From contig BCKC01000002.1 in assembly GCA_001600455.1 (NCBI GenBank), positions 558,001 through 622,000 on the forward strand: a stretch of 64,000 bases of DNA, given 5' to 3'. This document shows, piece by piece, positions 21,582-30,435 of the stretch (within the stretch, counting starts at the first letter, position 1; each line of letters starts with the position of its first letter). The notes beneath the pieces were generated by a model, which worked only from the letters and a program-made list of their open reading frames with translations, had not been told where the DNA came from and ran no database searches. The DNA comes from Endocalyx cinctus (lineage: Eukaryota; Ascomycota; Sordariomycetes; Amphisphaeriales; Apiosporaceae). The position numbers and the translations under genes were made by a program.

Positions 21582-23138
21582 ATGAGATTTACCACCGCGA
21601 CTACATTCGCCACCCTGGCCGCCCTGGCCTCGGCCGGCAAGGACGCTACGACGTTCGCCGTCCTACGATTCAACGGCGACGGGTTCCTGACGGAGGGACC
21701 GATGGACCCGATCGTCAACCCGGGCGCCACCGCGACCCACTACCACTCGATCATGGGCGGTAGCAACTTCGCCCTCACGGTCGAGGACGACCAGCTGCTG
21801 GACTCGAACTGCACCACGGCTAAGATCAAGAACGATCTGAGCAACTACTGGGTCCCCCAGCTCTTCTTCCAGGACCCCAGCGACGGCACCTTCGAGAAGG
21901 TCCCGCTCTTCTACATGAACGTCTACTACTTCTTCGAGGCGAGCGACCAGGACGTAGTACCTTTCCCTCCCGGACTCAAGGTTCTCGTCGGCGATACCAA
22001 CAAGAGGACTCCTCCCGAGGCCGGTGGTGTCATCCAGCTCGACCCCACCAAGGGTGAGGTCAACGCCGTGCAGTGGACCTGTCCCCGTACGAGCTACGAC
22101 CCTCCCTCCTACCCGGCCGACTCGGACGGTAGCATGGCCGGTATCCAAGACCCCAACAACCAGCAATCCGGCACGGGTTTCCCCTTGTACCCGTGCGACG
22201 GATACGCCTCTCCCTTACGTCAGGATCTCCACTTCCCGTCTTGCTACAACCCGGAAGCCGGGCTTGACGACTACGAGAACAATATGGCGTACCCTCAGAA
22301 CGTGGACGGCAAGGTGATCTGCCCGGACGGGTGGACGCACGTGCCTCACCTCTTCTTCGAGGTCTACTGGAACACGCCCGACTTCAACGACCGGTGGACG
22401 CCCGACGGCAAGACCCAGCCCTTCGTCTTGTCCAACGGTGACCGTACCGGTTTCGCCTCCCACGCCGACTTCATCGCTGGCTGGCACGAGGATACCCTCC
22501 AGACTATCATCGACACTTGCAACGTCGGTACCGTTGGTATGGACACTTGCCCTGACATCCCCGGCGGCTTGAGCGATGACGATTCTTGCACCATCGCCCC
22601 CGCCATCGGCACCATGCTTAAGGCCCTCACGCCCGCTACCTCGCTGCCCCTTAACGTTCCTCTCTCCGGCTGGGGTGTCGGCACCGACCCCTCGGACACC
22701 GAGTCTTCCGGTTCGTCTGCTTCGTCGGGATCGTCGTCTTCCTCTTCCTCTTCTGCCGCCGCTTTCGCCGATACCACTTCGGCTACCACCGCCGCCGCTT
22801 CCACGAGCAGCTCTGAAGTTGCTGCTGAAGAAGTCGACCCTACCACCGCTGCCTCCTCTTCTGCTGTCGAGGAAGCTGCCACCACCAGCGCCAGCAGCAG
22901 TGCCGGAGGCATCTTCGTCGAGCAGGCTACCTCCGCCGCCGCTTCTCCCGCGACTACCCCCGCGCCCGTCTCCCCTCCCGCTCACGAGGGCGAGGACGAC
23001 GTTATCACCGTCTGGGACGTCGTCACTGTAACTTCGACCGTGACGATCGACGTGGAGCCGCCTCACGCGACCTTCCATCGTCGGGCTCCCCGTAACACGC
23101 ACGGCCACTTGGCTCGTCACGTGCACGGCGGTCGATAA
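21582..23138 (+). CDS. secreted DUF1996-domain protein with Ser/Ala-rich tail (copy 2)
   Basis: Single exon, 518 aa from the Met at 21582. An upstream in-frame extension to 21480 lacks coding character, and 21582 opens a clean signal peptide (MRFTTATTFATLAALASA). The DUF1996 core covers residues ~25-350: MDPIVNPGATATHYHSIMGG, LSNYWVPQLFF, CPDGWTHVPHLFFEVYW and FASHADFIAGW. From about residue 375 the protein is a low-complexity Ser/Ala/Thr region, probably O-mannosylated, followed by a basic tail. This suggests a wall-associated protein. It differs from copy 1 by lacking introns and by the tail, so the two are distant paralogues, not a fresh duplication. Molecular function is unknown. Confidence 0.92.
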   Translation: MRFTTATTFATLAALASAGKDATTFAVLRFNGDGFLTEGPMDPIVNPGATATHYHSIMGGSNFALTVEDDQLLDSNCTTAKIKNDLSNYWVPQLFFQDPSDGTFEKVPLFYMNVYYFFEASDQDVVPFPPGLKVLVGDTNKRTPPEAGGVIQLDPTKGEVNAVQWTCPRTSYDPPSYPADSDGSMAGIQDPNNQQSGTGFPLYPCDGYASPLRQDLHFPSCYNPEAGLDDYENNMAYPQNVDGKVICPDGWTHVPHLFFEVYWNTPDFNDRWTPDGKTQPFVLSNGDRTGFASHADFIAGWHEDTLQTIIDTCNVGTVGMDTCPDIPGGLSDDDSCTIAPAIGTMLKALTPATSLPLNVPLSGWGVGTDPSDTESSGSSASSGSSSSSSSSAAAFADTTSATTAAASTSSSEVAAEEVDPTTAASSSAVEEAATTSASSSAGGIFVEQATSAAASPATTPAPVSPPAHEGEDDVITVWDVVTVTSTVTIDVEPPHATFHRRAPRNTHGHLARHVHGGR

Positions 23139-24279
23139 GTAAAAGAAGAAAAGAAAGTAAAAAAATAAAATGTGATATTATAGAAACGATTTCCCCCCCT
23201 TTTTTTTTCCCTCTTTATTCTTGTATCTACATATTGTTATTTTCGACTTTTTTTTTTTTTGCGGCGTCAAAACATTTTTTGGGGGGTAAGCACACACAGA
23301 TGGGAACTGGGGGCCAAATGGAATAGGTGTAAAGAGAACAATAAAGGAGTAAGGTGGATAGAACTTTTGCTTTTCTTTTCTTCTCCATGCATCAATGCAG
23401 CGTTCTCTCGTCGGGGGCCTCCAAGTTGTTCTTTTTTATTTTCTTCGATTCTTACGAATCTTACAAAGCGCAAATAGCGAATTCTTCGTCAATTTAGCGA
23501 ATTTGTTTTGTTCGTTTTGACTCGCCTCTTTTTTCTATCTTTACTTACGATGGGGGTACATATTTATTGAACCCTTTCTTGAGAAAACGAAATACCATAT
23601 ATCGGAATGGATATATGGTATTTCGTATCTTGACTTCATTTCTTGTATAATCTTAATTACTTCTTCATTTTTTTTTTCCTTCATGAGAAAACTTTTACCC
23701 AACAAAAAAAAAAAAAACGAAGGAAGCAATTCTGAAACGCGCAATATGAAATTTCACTGAGCTAGAGCGATACGAAATAAAAGATGACGTTAAAAAAACA
23801 AAAACAGTCCTATAATTCTTCTTTGTCTTCTCTCTAAAGTGATATGTGCTCTTTTCTTGTTGCGCTTCCGTTAAGCGTTTGACTTAACTACACTTGAAAC
23901 CAGCGTATGTAATATTGGTGATCATCAGTGAGAGTTCTATTCGATGTGAAGTGTAATGCGATATAGTAATTGACGGATTGTCGGAATTTTCGTCTGATCC
24001 AAACCTTGCTGACGGCGCGGATCTATCCTGACGTTGCTGATCTCATGCTACCATAAACAATCCACCACCCCTGCGTAGAATCTGTGTGATCTTCCTCAAC
24101 GGGTCTTGTTTCGGATAAGGTTTGTTTGATCATCTTGCGTACTCAGAATTTCGAATGGCGTAGACAAGTAGGTTGAATATGGAAAATCGAGATCCATACC
24201 AGTGATCTTGAAATAACCTTCTTCATTTATCTTACTAATTTTCTGTCCCTTAAGCTCGACCATTAATTTTTTTTTTGGT
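23139..24279. other. intergenic with a perfect hairpin
   Basis: No gene recognised. It contains homopolymer tracts and the inverted repeat at 23588-23625. Confidence 0.55.
23588..23625. repeat. perfect 15 bp inverted repeat (hairpin)
   Basis: CGAAATACCATATAT and its exact reverse complement are separated by 8 bases (CGGAATGG). It lies ~450 bases after the DUF1996 copy 2 stop and ~650 after the NSUN5 stop, between convergent genes. It could be an RNA stem, a protein-binding palindrome or a tiny MITE remnant. Confidence 0.8.
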
Positions 24280-25977
24280 TCAATCATCAAATCCTCCCCA
24301 TTCATCGTCTTCTTCCTCTTCTTCCCGCTCATCATTCCCACCGCTCCCATCTTCCCCGCCACCCTCACCTCCCCTCGAACCATCCATCTTCCTCCTCTCC
24401 CCACCCCTCTCCGTCCTAAAAGGCCCATCCACGCTCCCATCCCTCGTAAACGCCACGACGAAAAATCCCATAACCCCCCTCCCGTCGTCCTTATAACTCC
24501 GCACGCACGCGTCCGCGACTTCTCTATCCCCTCCCGCGCCCTCGACCGACCCGCGAACCGGCCAAGCCCTCATCCCCTCGACCTGACCCTTCCTCTCTAG
24601 GATCCGCCACCCCCTCGCGCGCGCGACGTCCGAGGCGAGCGCCGCGAGGACCACGCCCTCGTTCTCCTCGGCGTGCACCGAGCACGTCGAGTACGTCACC
24701 CTGCGGGCGGCGGGGAAGGCGAAGGCGTGCAGCAGGAGGGTCAGCTGGAAGGACGCGAGGGCCTCGAGACGCGTTTTGAGTTCATTTTCGGACGAGACGG
24801 GGACTTCTCGCCCGTCGTCGTCGATCAGGGGTTCGACGGCGGGCGGGTCGTCGGTTTCGGGCCTCTTCCTCTTGTTGTTATTATTACTTTTTTTATTAGG
24901 TGCCGTTTTCGGCTGAGCTGAGTTGTTAGGGTCGGCGGGGAGGTGCACCGTCGGCATGTTATCCCTCCCGACGATACCGCTGCCCGAGCAGCTCGGGTCT
25001 AGGAGCAGGCACCCGACGTCTTTGTATAGGACGTTACGCGGATCGACCCGGAGGAAGTCGTGCCCGAAATTCATCCGCACGACGTCCTCGCCGCCCGCTA
25101 GCTTGACCATTTTCTCGAGCGTGCGCGATCGGAGTTTATCCTTCTCGAACGCGTGCACCTTGCGTGTCAACGTTTGTTCTTCCCCTCTTGCTGCTTCGGT
25201 CGCGCGAGAATGTAGTATGGCGGCGACGTGCGTCGTCTTGTTCCCCGGGGCCGCGCACGAGTCGATCACGTCCCCGTCCTCGGGTCGCGGGTCCAGTAGG
25301 TAAGCGGGAAAACAGGAGGCTTTGTCTTGGAGAATGATCGCGCCCGAGACGTACGCCTCCGTCTTCGTGATCTCGAAGCCGGCCGAGACGGCGACGAGGT
25401 TCGGGACGTGTTCATCGACATGAATAACTTTTTTACCCGGCGCCCCCGTGACTTCCGCTAGGGTAGAGGCCCGCGTGAAATCTTTGAAGGTGCTCCCTAG
25501 CTGGGCGTCGAGCGTTGATTTGAGCGCGTTGACACGCACCCAGCGAGGGTACGCGGCGGCATCGCCCAAGAATTCCAACTCGACCCGCTCGCGCAGGATC
25601 TCTACCGAGGCGGCTTTCCTCCGCAACCGCGCCCGCGTGAACTCGGCGTGGAGACGCGCCTTGTGGCGGTCTACGGCGCTTCTGAGGCCGTGCGAAGCCG
25701 GTAGGGCGATACCCTTCTTGGACAAGAGCAAGTCGTGCACGAGTAGTAACGACAATAGGGGAGTGATCTTTTTCCGCTCGTGCTGGAGTAGGCCGGCGTT
25801 TTCTACGACTTCTTTGAGGATCGGGCTCCATTTGCAGGTCTCGAGGGCCAAGGCGTAGACTTGCTGTTTTGGAGATTTAAGGGTGGTGGTTTTGTTGCTG
25901 AAAATACGCGTTTTCAGGTTGCCTCCGGTCGAGGGAGGGGCTGATAAGATATCAGCTGTCTCGTGGTATAGAGACAT
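24280..25977 (-). CDS. rcm1: 25S rRNA (cytosine-C5) methyltransferase, Rcm1/NSUN5 type
   Basis: Intronless, 565 aa. The N-terminal ~200 residues form the NSUN5-type helical and PUA-like region, beginning MSLYHETADIL. The Rossmann methyltransferase follows: motif I DSCAAPGNKT (residues ~239-248), motif IV DPSCSGSG (Cys 330) and motif VI TYSTCS (Cys 432, the nucleophile that attacks cytosine C6). In yeast Rcm1 methylates C2278 of 25S rRNA in the nucleolus. A charged low-complexity insert (about 350-400: Asn/Lys/Arg, then acidic) sits between motifs IV and VI, and the C-terminus is a long Glu/Asp/Gly tail. Both catalytic cysteines are present, so the enzyme is probably active. The gene is GC-rich and looks like a conserved housekeeping gene. 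Confidence 0.93.
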   Translation of the reverse strand: MSLYHETADILSAPPSTGGNLKTRIFSNKTTTLKSPKQQVYALALETCKWSPILKEVVENAGLLQHERKKITPLLSLLLVHDLLLSKKGIALPASHGLRSAVDRHKARLHAEFTRARLRRKAASVEILRERVELEFLGDAAAYPRWVRVNALKSTLDAQLGSTFKDFTRASTLAEVTGAPGKKVIHVDEHVPNLVAVSAGFEITKTEAYVSGAIILQDKASCFPAYLLDPRPEDGDVIDSCAAPGNKTTHVAAILHSRATEAARGEEQTLTRKVHAFEKDKLRSRTLEKMVKLAGGEDVVRMNFGHDFLRVDPRNVLYKDVGCLLLDPSCSGSGIVGRDNMPTVHLPADPNNSAQPKTAPNKKSNNNNKRKRPETDDPPAVEPLIDDDGREVPVSSENELKTRLEALASFQLTLLLHAFAFPAARRVTYSTCSVHAEENEGVVLAALASDVARARGWRILERKGQVEGMRAWPVRGSVEGAGGDREVADACVRSYKDDGRGVMGFFVVAFTRDGSVDGPFRTERGGERRKMDGSRGGEGGGEDGSGGNDEREEEEEDDEWGGFDD

Positions 25978-26481
25978 TTTATGACGGTTTTGTTTTTCGA
26001 GGACATGGTCCTTGATCTTTTCTACTTTTTCTTGATCTGGAATGTCTTTATTTCGTAAGTGGAAAAGTGGATACGAACTTTTTTTTTTTCAGTTATCAAG
26101 ATTCACGATAAGTTTAGGTGGTCAATGCATTTATGGTTAAAGAAATATGTATTTGCTATTCGAGGTTAAGCGATAAAACAGGCATTTAAGTACCAAGTAC
26201 TTCTTAGCCCCTATTCTACTTACCGTTCTACAGCTACTTACGGCATGGCTATCCCAAAGTCCCAATGACTCACCTATCATTTCTTTCAATCTTCTTCTCA
26301 TCAAAGGAGATAACGAAACAGAAACGCTGAACACTAAACATAAACTATTAAGAAAAAAACTTCACAATGAACAATTTCCTACGATAGTTAGCGTAACACT
26401 GAAGCTCAAAGACTTTCGAACAAAGGAAAGGGGAACCAGGGGCGAGCCTTAAATACGGACAAGTCGAAAAACTTTCCGTAT
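25978..26481. other. intergenic between NSUN5-type and APH-type genes
   Basis: Promoter side of the rRNA methyltransferase gene and 3' side of the APH-type gene. AT-rich, no gene or clear motif recognised. Confidence 0.5.
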
Positions 26482-28128
26482 TTAATTGCGCGGAACGGCG
26501 ACGAGGTTAACTCCAGGAGCATGGATAAGACTTAGCCTCGCGGTTACAGCCCTCGGGCTGGGTTGTAAGCTACGAATAGGAGTAGGCTTTCCGTAAGCAG
26601 GAAGAACTTTGGCCGGAGTTGTCGTTGTGGGGACATTTCTTGTAGGGACATTGCCTGTGGCGATATAGTTTGCGATGATACATATCGCGGCTGTGATGGC
26701 GAATAATACGAACAGAGAAGTCCAGCTTTGGAAAGGAGGCCCATCTGCATTTGGGGCTACGATCTGCTGGTTTGGAGCATTTGGCTGGTTCGGCCCGTTT
26801 TGAGCCGAGGTCTGCGCACCACTTGCGGCATTTATGTCATTCCATTCTTCGACAAAACCGCGGAAAGCGACCGCCATGGGATTATCGGTAAGCTCCTCGT
26901 AAGCACCCTCTTGCAGGAGCATGAATAAATTCGCTAGGACGTCGCATTTCCTCTCGTATAGGCTTTCTGTATCCCTGGTAAGCCCCGCGGCGTCGTAGAA
27001 TGCGTCTTTTAATTCTTCCGCCCGAGGTGTTGCTGGATCCCAGAGCTTATATGGAACATGCATTCTCATAGTTGGGAGGACGTATCCTGCGTTATCCCAG
27101 TCTACAATGCCGGTAATGGCCGCGCTCTGATCGGACGTGACTTCGAACATGATGTTCTGAAGATCAAGGTCGGGATGAAATAGACTCCAGTGGCTGACAT
27201 CGGCTAGGATGCCTTCACTTTGCGCCTGTTCGATAATAACTATATACTTTACAACCAACTCAATTGCCGCCAAGTTGTCTGGCTGCTCTTGTATGAGACG
27301 GAAAAGCAATCGCTTATAGAAAAGGCATATGGTATCGATACAGCTCAATCCTTTTGGTACATTATGCAGCGTCTTGGAGGTAAGCAGGTTATCATTGACA
27401 CTGTCGACCATATTGTCGTAGTCCTTCGGAGGATGATCGCCAACGATTTCGATTTCGGCTATAGGAGGATCCGAGCCATCTGTATAAACCAGGGGGCCGG
27501 GAATATCAGACGTGGTTTCTCGAATACGCTTATGAATTGATCCAAGATCCCGCACAAGGCTGAGACGTTGGGCATGATTTAAGTTACGAAGAACTTCGGG
27601 GCCGCTCATTCCTTCTCTGAGCGTCATCCCGGGAACTATACTCATGATCATGAAGGGAAGGCCTTGCGGAGTAGTGGTGCTGGACTCATACTCTATTAAC
27701 CTCGCGGTGGGTACGTTTGGCATGTTGCGGTTTACGTAATTCTGAACGGCGACGTCGACCAGAATACCGGATGGATCCCACGGAATGCGAACAACGTATT
27801 CCTGTATGCCACTGGTAGCATCAATGCGTGTCCTAAGCAAAAGGACCAGATTTGATGCACCGTACCCGAGGAATTTTGCCTCGGTATCGCTATGATCAGC
27901 CTGCGGCCATATTGCCTTCACAGATTCAACCGTTCTCTTGATAATATCTGTAACGATGGGACTTTGGCCCGAAATATGCGAAGAATTGGAATTGGTATTG
28001 GAATTGGCATTGGAATTGGCATTGGAATTGGCATTGGAATTGGCATTGGAATTGGCATTGGAATTGGCATTGGAATTGGCATTGGAATTGGCATTAGAGC
28101 TGCCATTGGAACTGCTTTGAACATTCAT
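26482..28128 (-). CDS. APH/choline-kinase-fold phosphotransferase with NANS repeat and C-terminal TM
   Basis: Intronless, 548 aa. Residues ~10-46 are a tandem Asn-Ala-Asn-Ser repeat. The aminoglycoside phosphotransferase fold follows: FLGYGASNLVLLL (nucleotide loop), YVVRIP (the usual Lys position is Arg), catalytic HPDLDLQNI (His318, Asp320, Asn325) and metal-binding DWDNAG (343-347). A 20-residue hydrophobic segment (LFVLFAITAAICIIANYIA, ~480-498) and a basic tail end the protein, so it is probably tail-anchored with the kinase domain in the cytosol. Fungal APH-like proteins are numerous and mostly of unknown substrate; antibiotic resistance should not be assumed. The N-terminal repeat is expected to vary in length among strains. 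Confidence 0.85.
   Translation of the reverse strand: MNVQSSSNGSSNANSNANSNANSNANSNANSNANSNANSNANSNTNSNSSHISGQSPIVTDIIKRTVESVKAIWPQADHSDTEAKFLGYGASNLVLLLRTRIDATSGIQEYVVRIPWDPSGILVDVAVQNYVNRNMPNVPTARLIEYESSTTTPQGLPFMIMSIVPGMTLREGMSGPEVLRNLNHAQRLSLVRDLGSIHKRIRETTSDIPGPLVYTDGSDPPIAEIEIVGDHPPKDYDNMVDSVNDNLLTSKTLHNVPKGLSCIDTICLFYKRLLFRLIQEQPDNLAAIELVVKYIVIIEQAQSEGILADVSHWSLFHPDLDLQNIMFEVTSDQSAAITGIVDWDNAGYVLPTMRMHVPYKLWDPATPRAEELKDAFYDAAGLTRDTESLYERKCDVLANLFMLLQEGAYEELTDNPMAVAFRGFVEEWNDINAASGAQTSAQNGPNQPNAPNQQIVAPNADGPPFQSWTSLFVLFAITAAICIIANYIATGNVPTRNVPTTTTPAKVLPAYGKPTPIRSLQPSPRAVTARLSLIHAPGVNLVAVPRN
27985..28100. repeat. 12 bp coding minisatellite (ATTGGAATTGGC)n
   Basis: About eight to nine near-perfect 12 bp units. 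On the minus strand each unit encodes Asn-Ala-Asn-Ser at the N-terminus of the APH-type protein. Unit length is a multiple of three, so slippage would keep the frame. All frames through it are open, which explains several false overlapping ORFs. Confidence 0.9.
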
Positions 28129-28962
28129 GTTGGATTCGGTGCACTGGAGAAAGGGTTTATTCTCTGAATAATCAAAATAAATGTGATGGAAGTTTTAGTT
28201 AACTTAATAGGGTGAAGTTTGTCGTGTTGTTCAATTGATTTACGATTGAGAGTTGTTGGAAATGGTGCGATTACAGACAGTTTGAGTGCCGATAACTATC
28301 ACACCACACACACACACACATATATATATATACACAATATACATCTCACGATGTTTATCCACACTCATATTGTTCATAATATGGCGCGTTGTAACAGAAC
28401 ATAGTTACTGATTATGTAGTTCAGGCCACCTTGCTCTAGTCAAATGATGCTATTATTCATGAACAATAGCGGAAGTACCTGCAGGAGGAACTATTTATGA
28501 GTTACTTAACAAAGAACATTAATGTTAGCCTCTTTGTTTAATACGTTTAGCCGATACGATATATTAGAGAAACTCCAAGATTTGGCATCTCCCTTCCATC
28601 AACGCCTTTCTCCGGGAAACCGTGTACATGATATAAAGTTATGAGTTACGGGCGGCATCCATTGATACCTTCATCGACTGAAAAACAAATAATACTTTTG
28701 TAAAGCAGTATGTTTGTAAATGTGCAGCTATAAGAGAAAGAAAGACAAAAATGTGAGTAGTTAAAACACAATTTTACAAAACGAATGATTACATCATTTT
28801 CTCCAAACACCTACGCAAAGAAACAAACGCCAACACTCCTACTAGTCTGACAGCCTATAAATATCTTACAAGTCTCGTTTTCCAACTCTCAGCCTCAACA
28901 CCATCCAAGTACCCGGTGTGTATGTTATACATGCTACCTCAGGTAATGTACAATGAATATTC
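28129..28962. other. intergenic with CA/TA microsatellite
   Basis: Holds the promoter of the APH-type gene and the 3' flank of the secreted orphan gene. A compound (CA)n(TA)n repeat lies at about 28302-28334. No gene seen. Confidence 0.5.
28302..28334. repeat. compound (CA)n(TA)n microsatellite
   Basis: An uninterrupted run of CA dinucleotides passes directly into TA dinucleotides. Confidence 0.8.
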
Positions 28963-29760
28963 TTAGGAAACCTTGTCAGTTACGTCTTCGTTGTTGACCG
29001 TAACCTTCTTGTCCTTAATAGTCATATAGCCCTGCCAGTTCTCGAACTTGTCGGCCTGCTTCATCTTGTGGGTGCCGATGTAGGGATCCTTGCCGGTAAG
29101 AGCCTTGAGTTTCTCCTTGAGCAGATCTCGGATTTTCTCAACCAGTTCGGTCAAATCATCTTTCCAGTTGTCGGGCTTGTCGTTTTCTAGATCGGGGATG
29201 CTCATGTATGCCTTCATGTTCTCCATGTTCTCGGTCTTCTTCACGGTCTGCTCCCATAGATCCGTGAGCGTGACTTGGCTGGAGAAGAAGTGAGCGAGTA
29301 CGCGGTCGTCATAGATTGGCAACGAGACGTCGCCTATAATGGCTACTCCGATACAGCTGACCAGGTAGTTGGTCCACATGGCGCCGTTAGAAAACTGCAG
29401 GGAACTCATCAGCTTACCCGGCTCGACCCACTGGTTCTTATCGAAACCACCCGGGATGGGACCTTGTTGCTCGGCGCGGTTGAAGAGGCTACGCTTGGAT
29501 TCACCGCTAGCGCTGCTGCAGAATTTCTGGAGCTCCTCCCAGACGTCGTCGTCGACATCGAGGTCTTCAATATCGTCTTCGGTGATTTCGACATCGTCGT
29601 CGCGTGCTTTCAAGAGGAAATTGCTGCGGGTGGCCAGTTGCTCGTTTTTGTTGCCGTCCCGGGCCACCAAGTTGGTGTCTTGGGCAGCGTTTGGCACAGC
29701 GGCAGCTGAGATCAAGCTCGCGCTGGCAAGAATCGTAATGAGTGTGTTTTTAAAGTGCAT
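28963..29760 (-). CDS. secreted orphan protein with acidic propeptide-like region
   Basis: Intronless, 265 aa. The signal peptide MHFKNTLITILASASLISA ends near Ala19-Ala20. Residues ~30-95 hold dibasic or Lys/Arg-type sites (VARDG, KARDD, ESKRS) and a very acidic stretch (DVEITEDDIEDLDVDDDVWEE), resembling a Kex2-processed pro-region. The remaining domain is Lys/Asp/Trp-rich with one hydrophobic patch (TNYLVSCIGVAIIGDVSLP) and only two cysteines. No family is recognised. A TATAAAA box lies 161 bases upstream of the start. The organisation fits a secreted effector-like or wall-associated protein; that role is inference. No intron or lesion is visible. Confidence 0.75.
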   Translation of the reverse strand: MHFKNTLITILASASLISAAAVPNAAQDTNLVARDGNKNEQLATRSNFLLKARDDDVEITEDDIEDLDVDDDVWEELQKFCSSASGESKRSLFNRAEQQGPIPGGFDKNQWVEPGKLMSSLQFSNGAMWTNYLVSCIGVAIIGDVSLPIYDDRVLAHFFSSQVTLTDLWEQTVKKTENMENMKAYMSIPDLENDKPDNWKDDLTELVEKIRDLLKEKLKALTGKDPYIGTHKMKQADKFENWQGYMTIKDKKVTVNNEDVTDKVS

Positions 29761-30118
29761 ATTGGCAATTGGCAGGCTGGTTTAAATTGAAATATAAGAG
29801 TATGGACTGGGGCTTTGATATGGTGGTTTAAAGGTATTATTGTGGTTGTTGTTCTTGTTGTTGTTGATGGTGATGATGATGATAATTCAAAAACAGATTG
29901 TAACCAGAGAACTCGATGCCTTTTATAGACAATCGGTCTCTCTTCCACGCAGACGCCATCATGAGAGCTGAGCTATATCGAGGTCTTGAAGGATTGACCG
30001 TCGTCTAGAGTTTCTGTTCAAACGACGACAAAGTATGATATCAATCTTACTCTTGTAAGATTCGTGGCGTTCTGTAGTGATTCAACGTTGGGTTGCACAA
30101 CTGATGTTGGTTTGATAG

Positions 30119-30149
<31 letters not shown>

Positions 30150-30435
30150 GGAGTAATTATATGCAGCCCCCACATTGTGTCGCAATGCAGAATTGAATCA
30201 ATAACTATCTTGCAGCCAACATTTCTTGTCTGCGTACGTAATATTCTACATAATTTATAAATATTCAATGACATCATTGCACCAAACACTACACTTGGCA
30301 AACTTCCAATAAGTATAGATACGCAGGTAAATAGATAAATAATAGGCGGATTCGTCAAACTTCAAGTATTTTTTTTTTTTAGATTACGAAAGGTTAAACA
30401 TCAACGAGATTGTCAATGCGATAATCGTTGTCAGC
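29761..30435. other. divergent intergenic region with poly(A) run
   Basis: Promoters of the minus-strand secreted gene and the plus-strand 2EXR gene. It contains a GTT/GAT trinucleotide-rich patch (29840-29883), a 27-base poly(A) run (about 30123-30149) and a T run near 30369. No gene seen. Confidence 0.55.
29921..29927 (-). promoter_or_regulatory. TATA box of secreted orphan gene
   Basis: Reads TATAAAA on the minus strand, 161 bases upstream of the start at 29760 and followed by GG. A plausible core promoter element. Confidence 0.45.

Noticed and set aside
22215..23126. Long minus-strand open frame opposite DUF1996 copy 2
   Set aside because: Shadow of a GC-rich coding strand; Arg/Gly-rich composition without any domain.
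26482..28128. Calling the APH-fold gene an antibiotic resistance gene
   Set aside because: The fold is shared by many fungal kinases with unrelated or unknown substrates.
27892..28167. Plus-strand GIGIGI and LELALE frames over the minisatellite
   Set aside because: Translation artefacts of a 12 bp repeat; the minus strand is part of an APH-fold gene.
28320..28334. TATATA run considered as a TATA box of the APH-type gene
   Set aside because: Part of a CA/TA microsatellite, so it has no evidential weight as a promoter.
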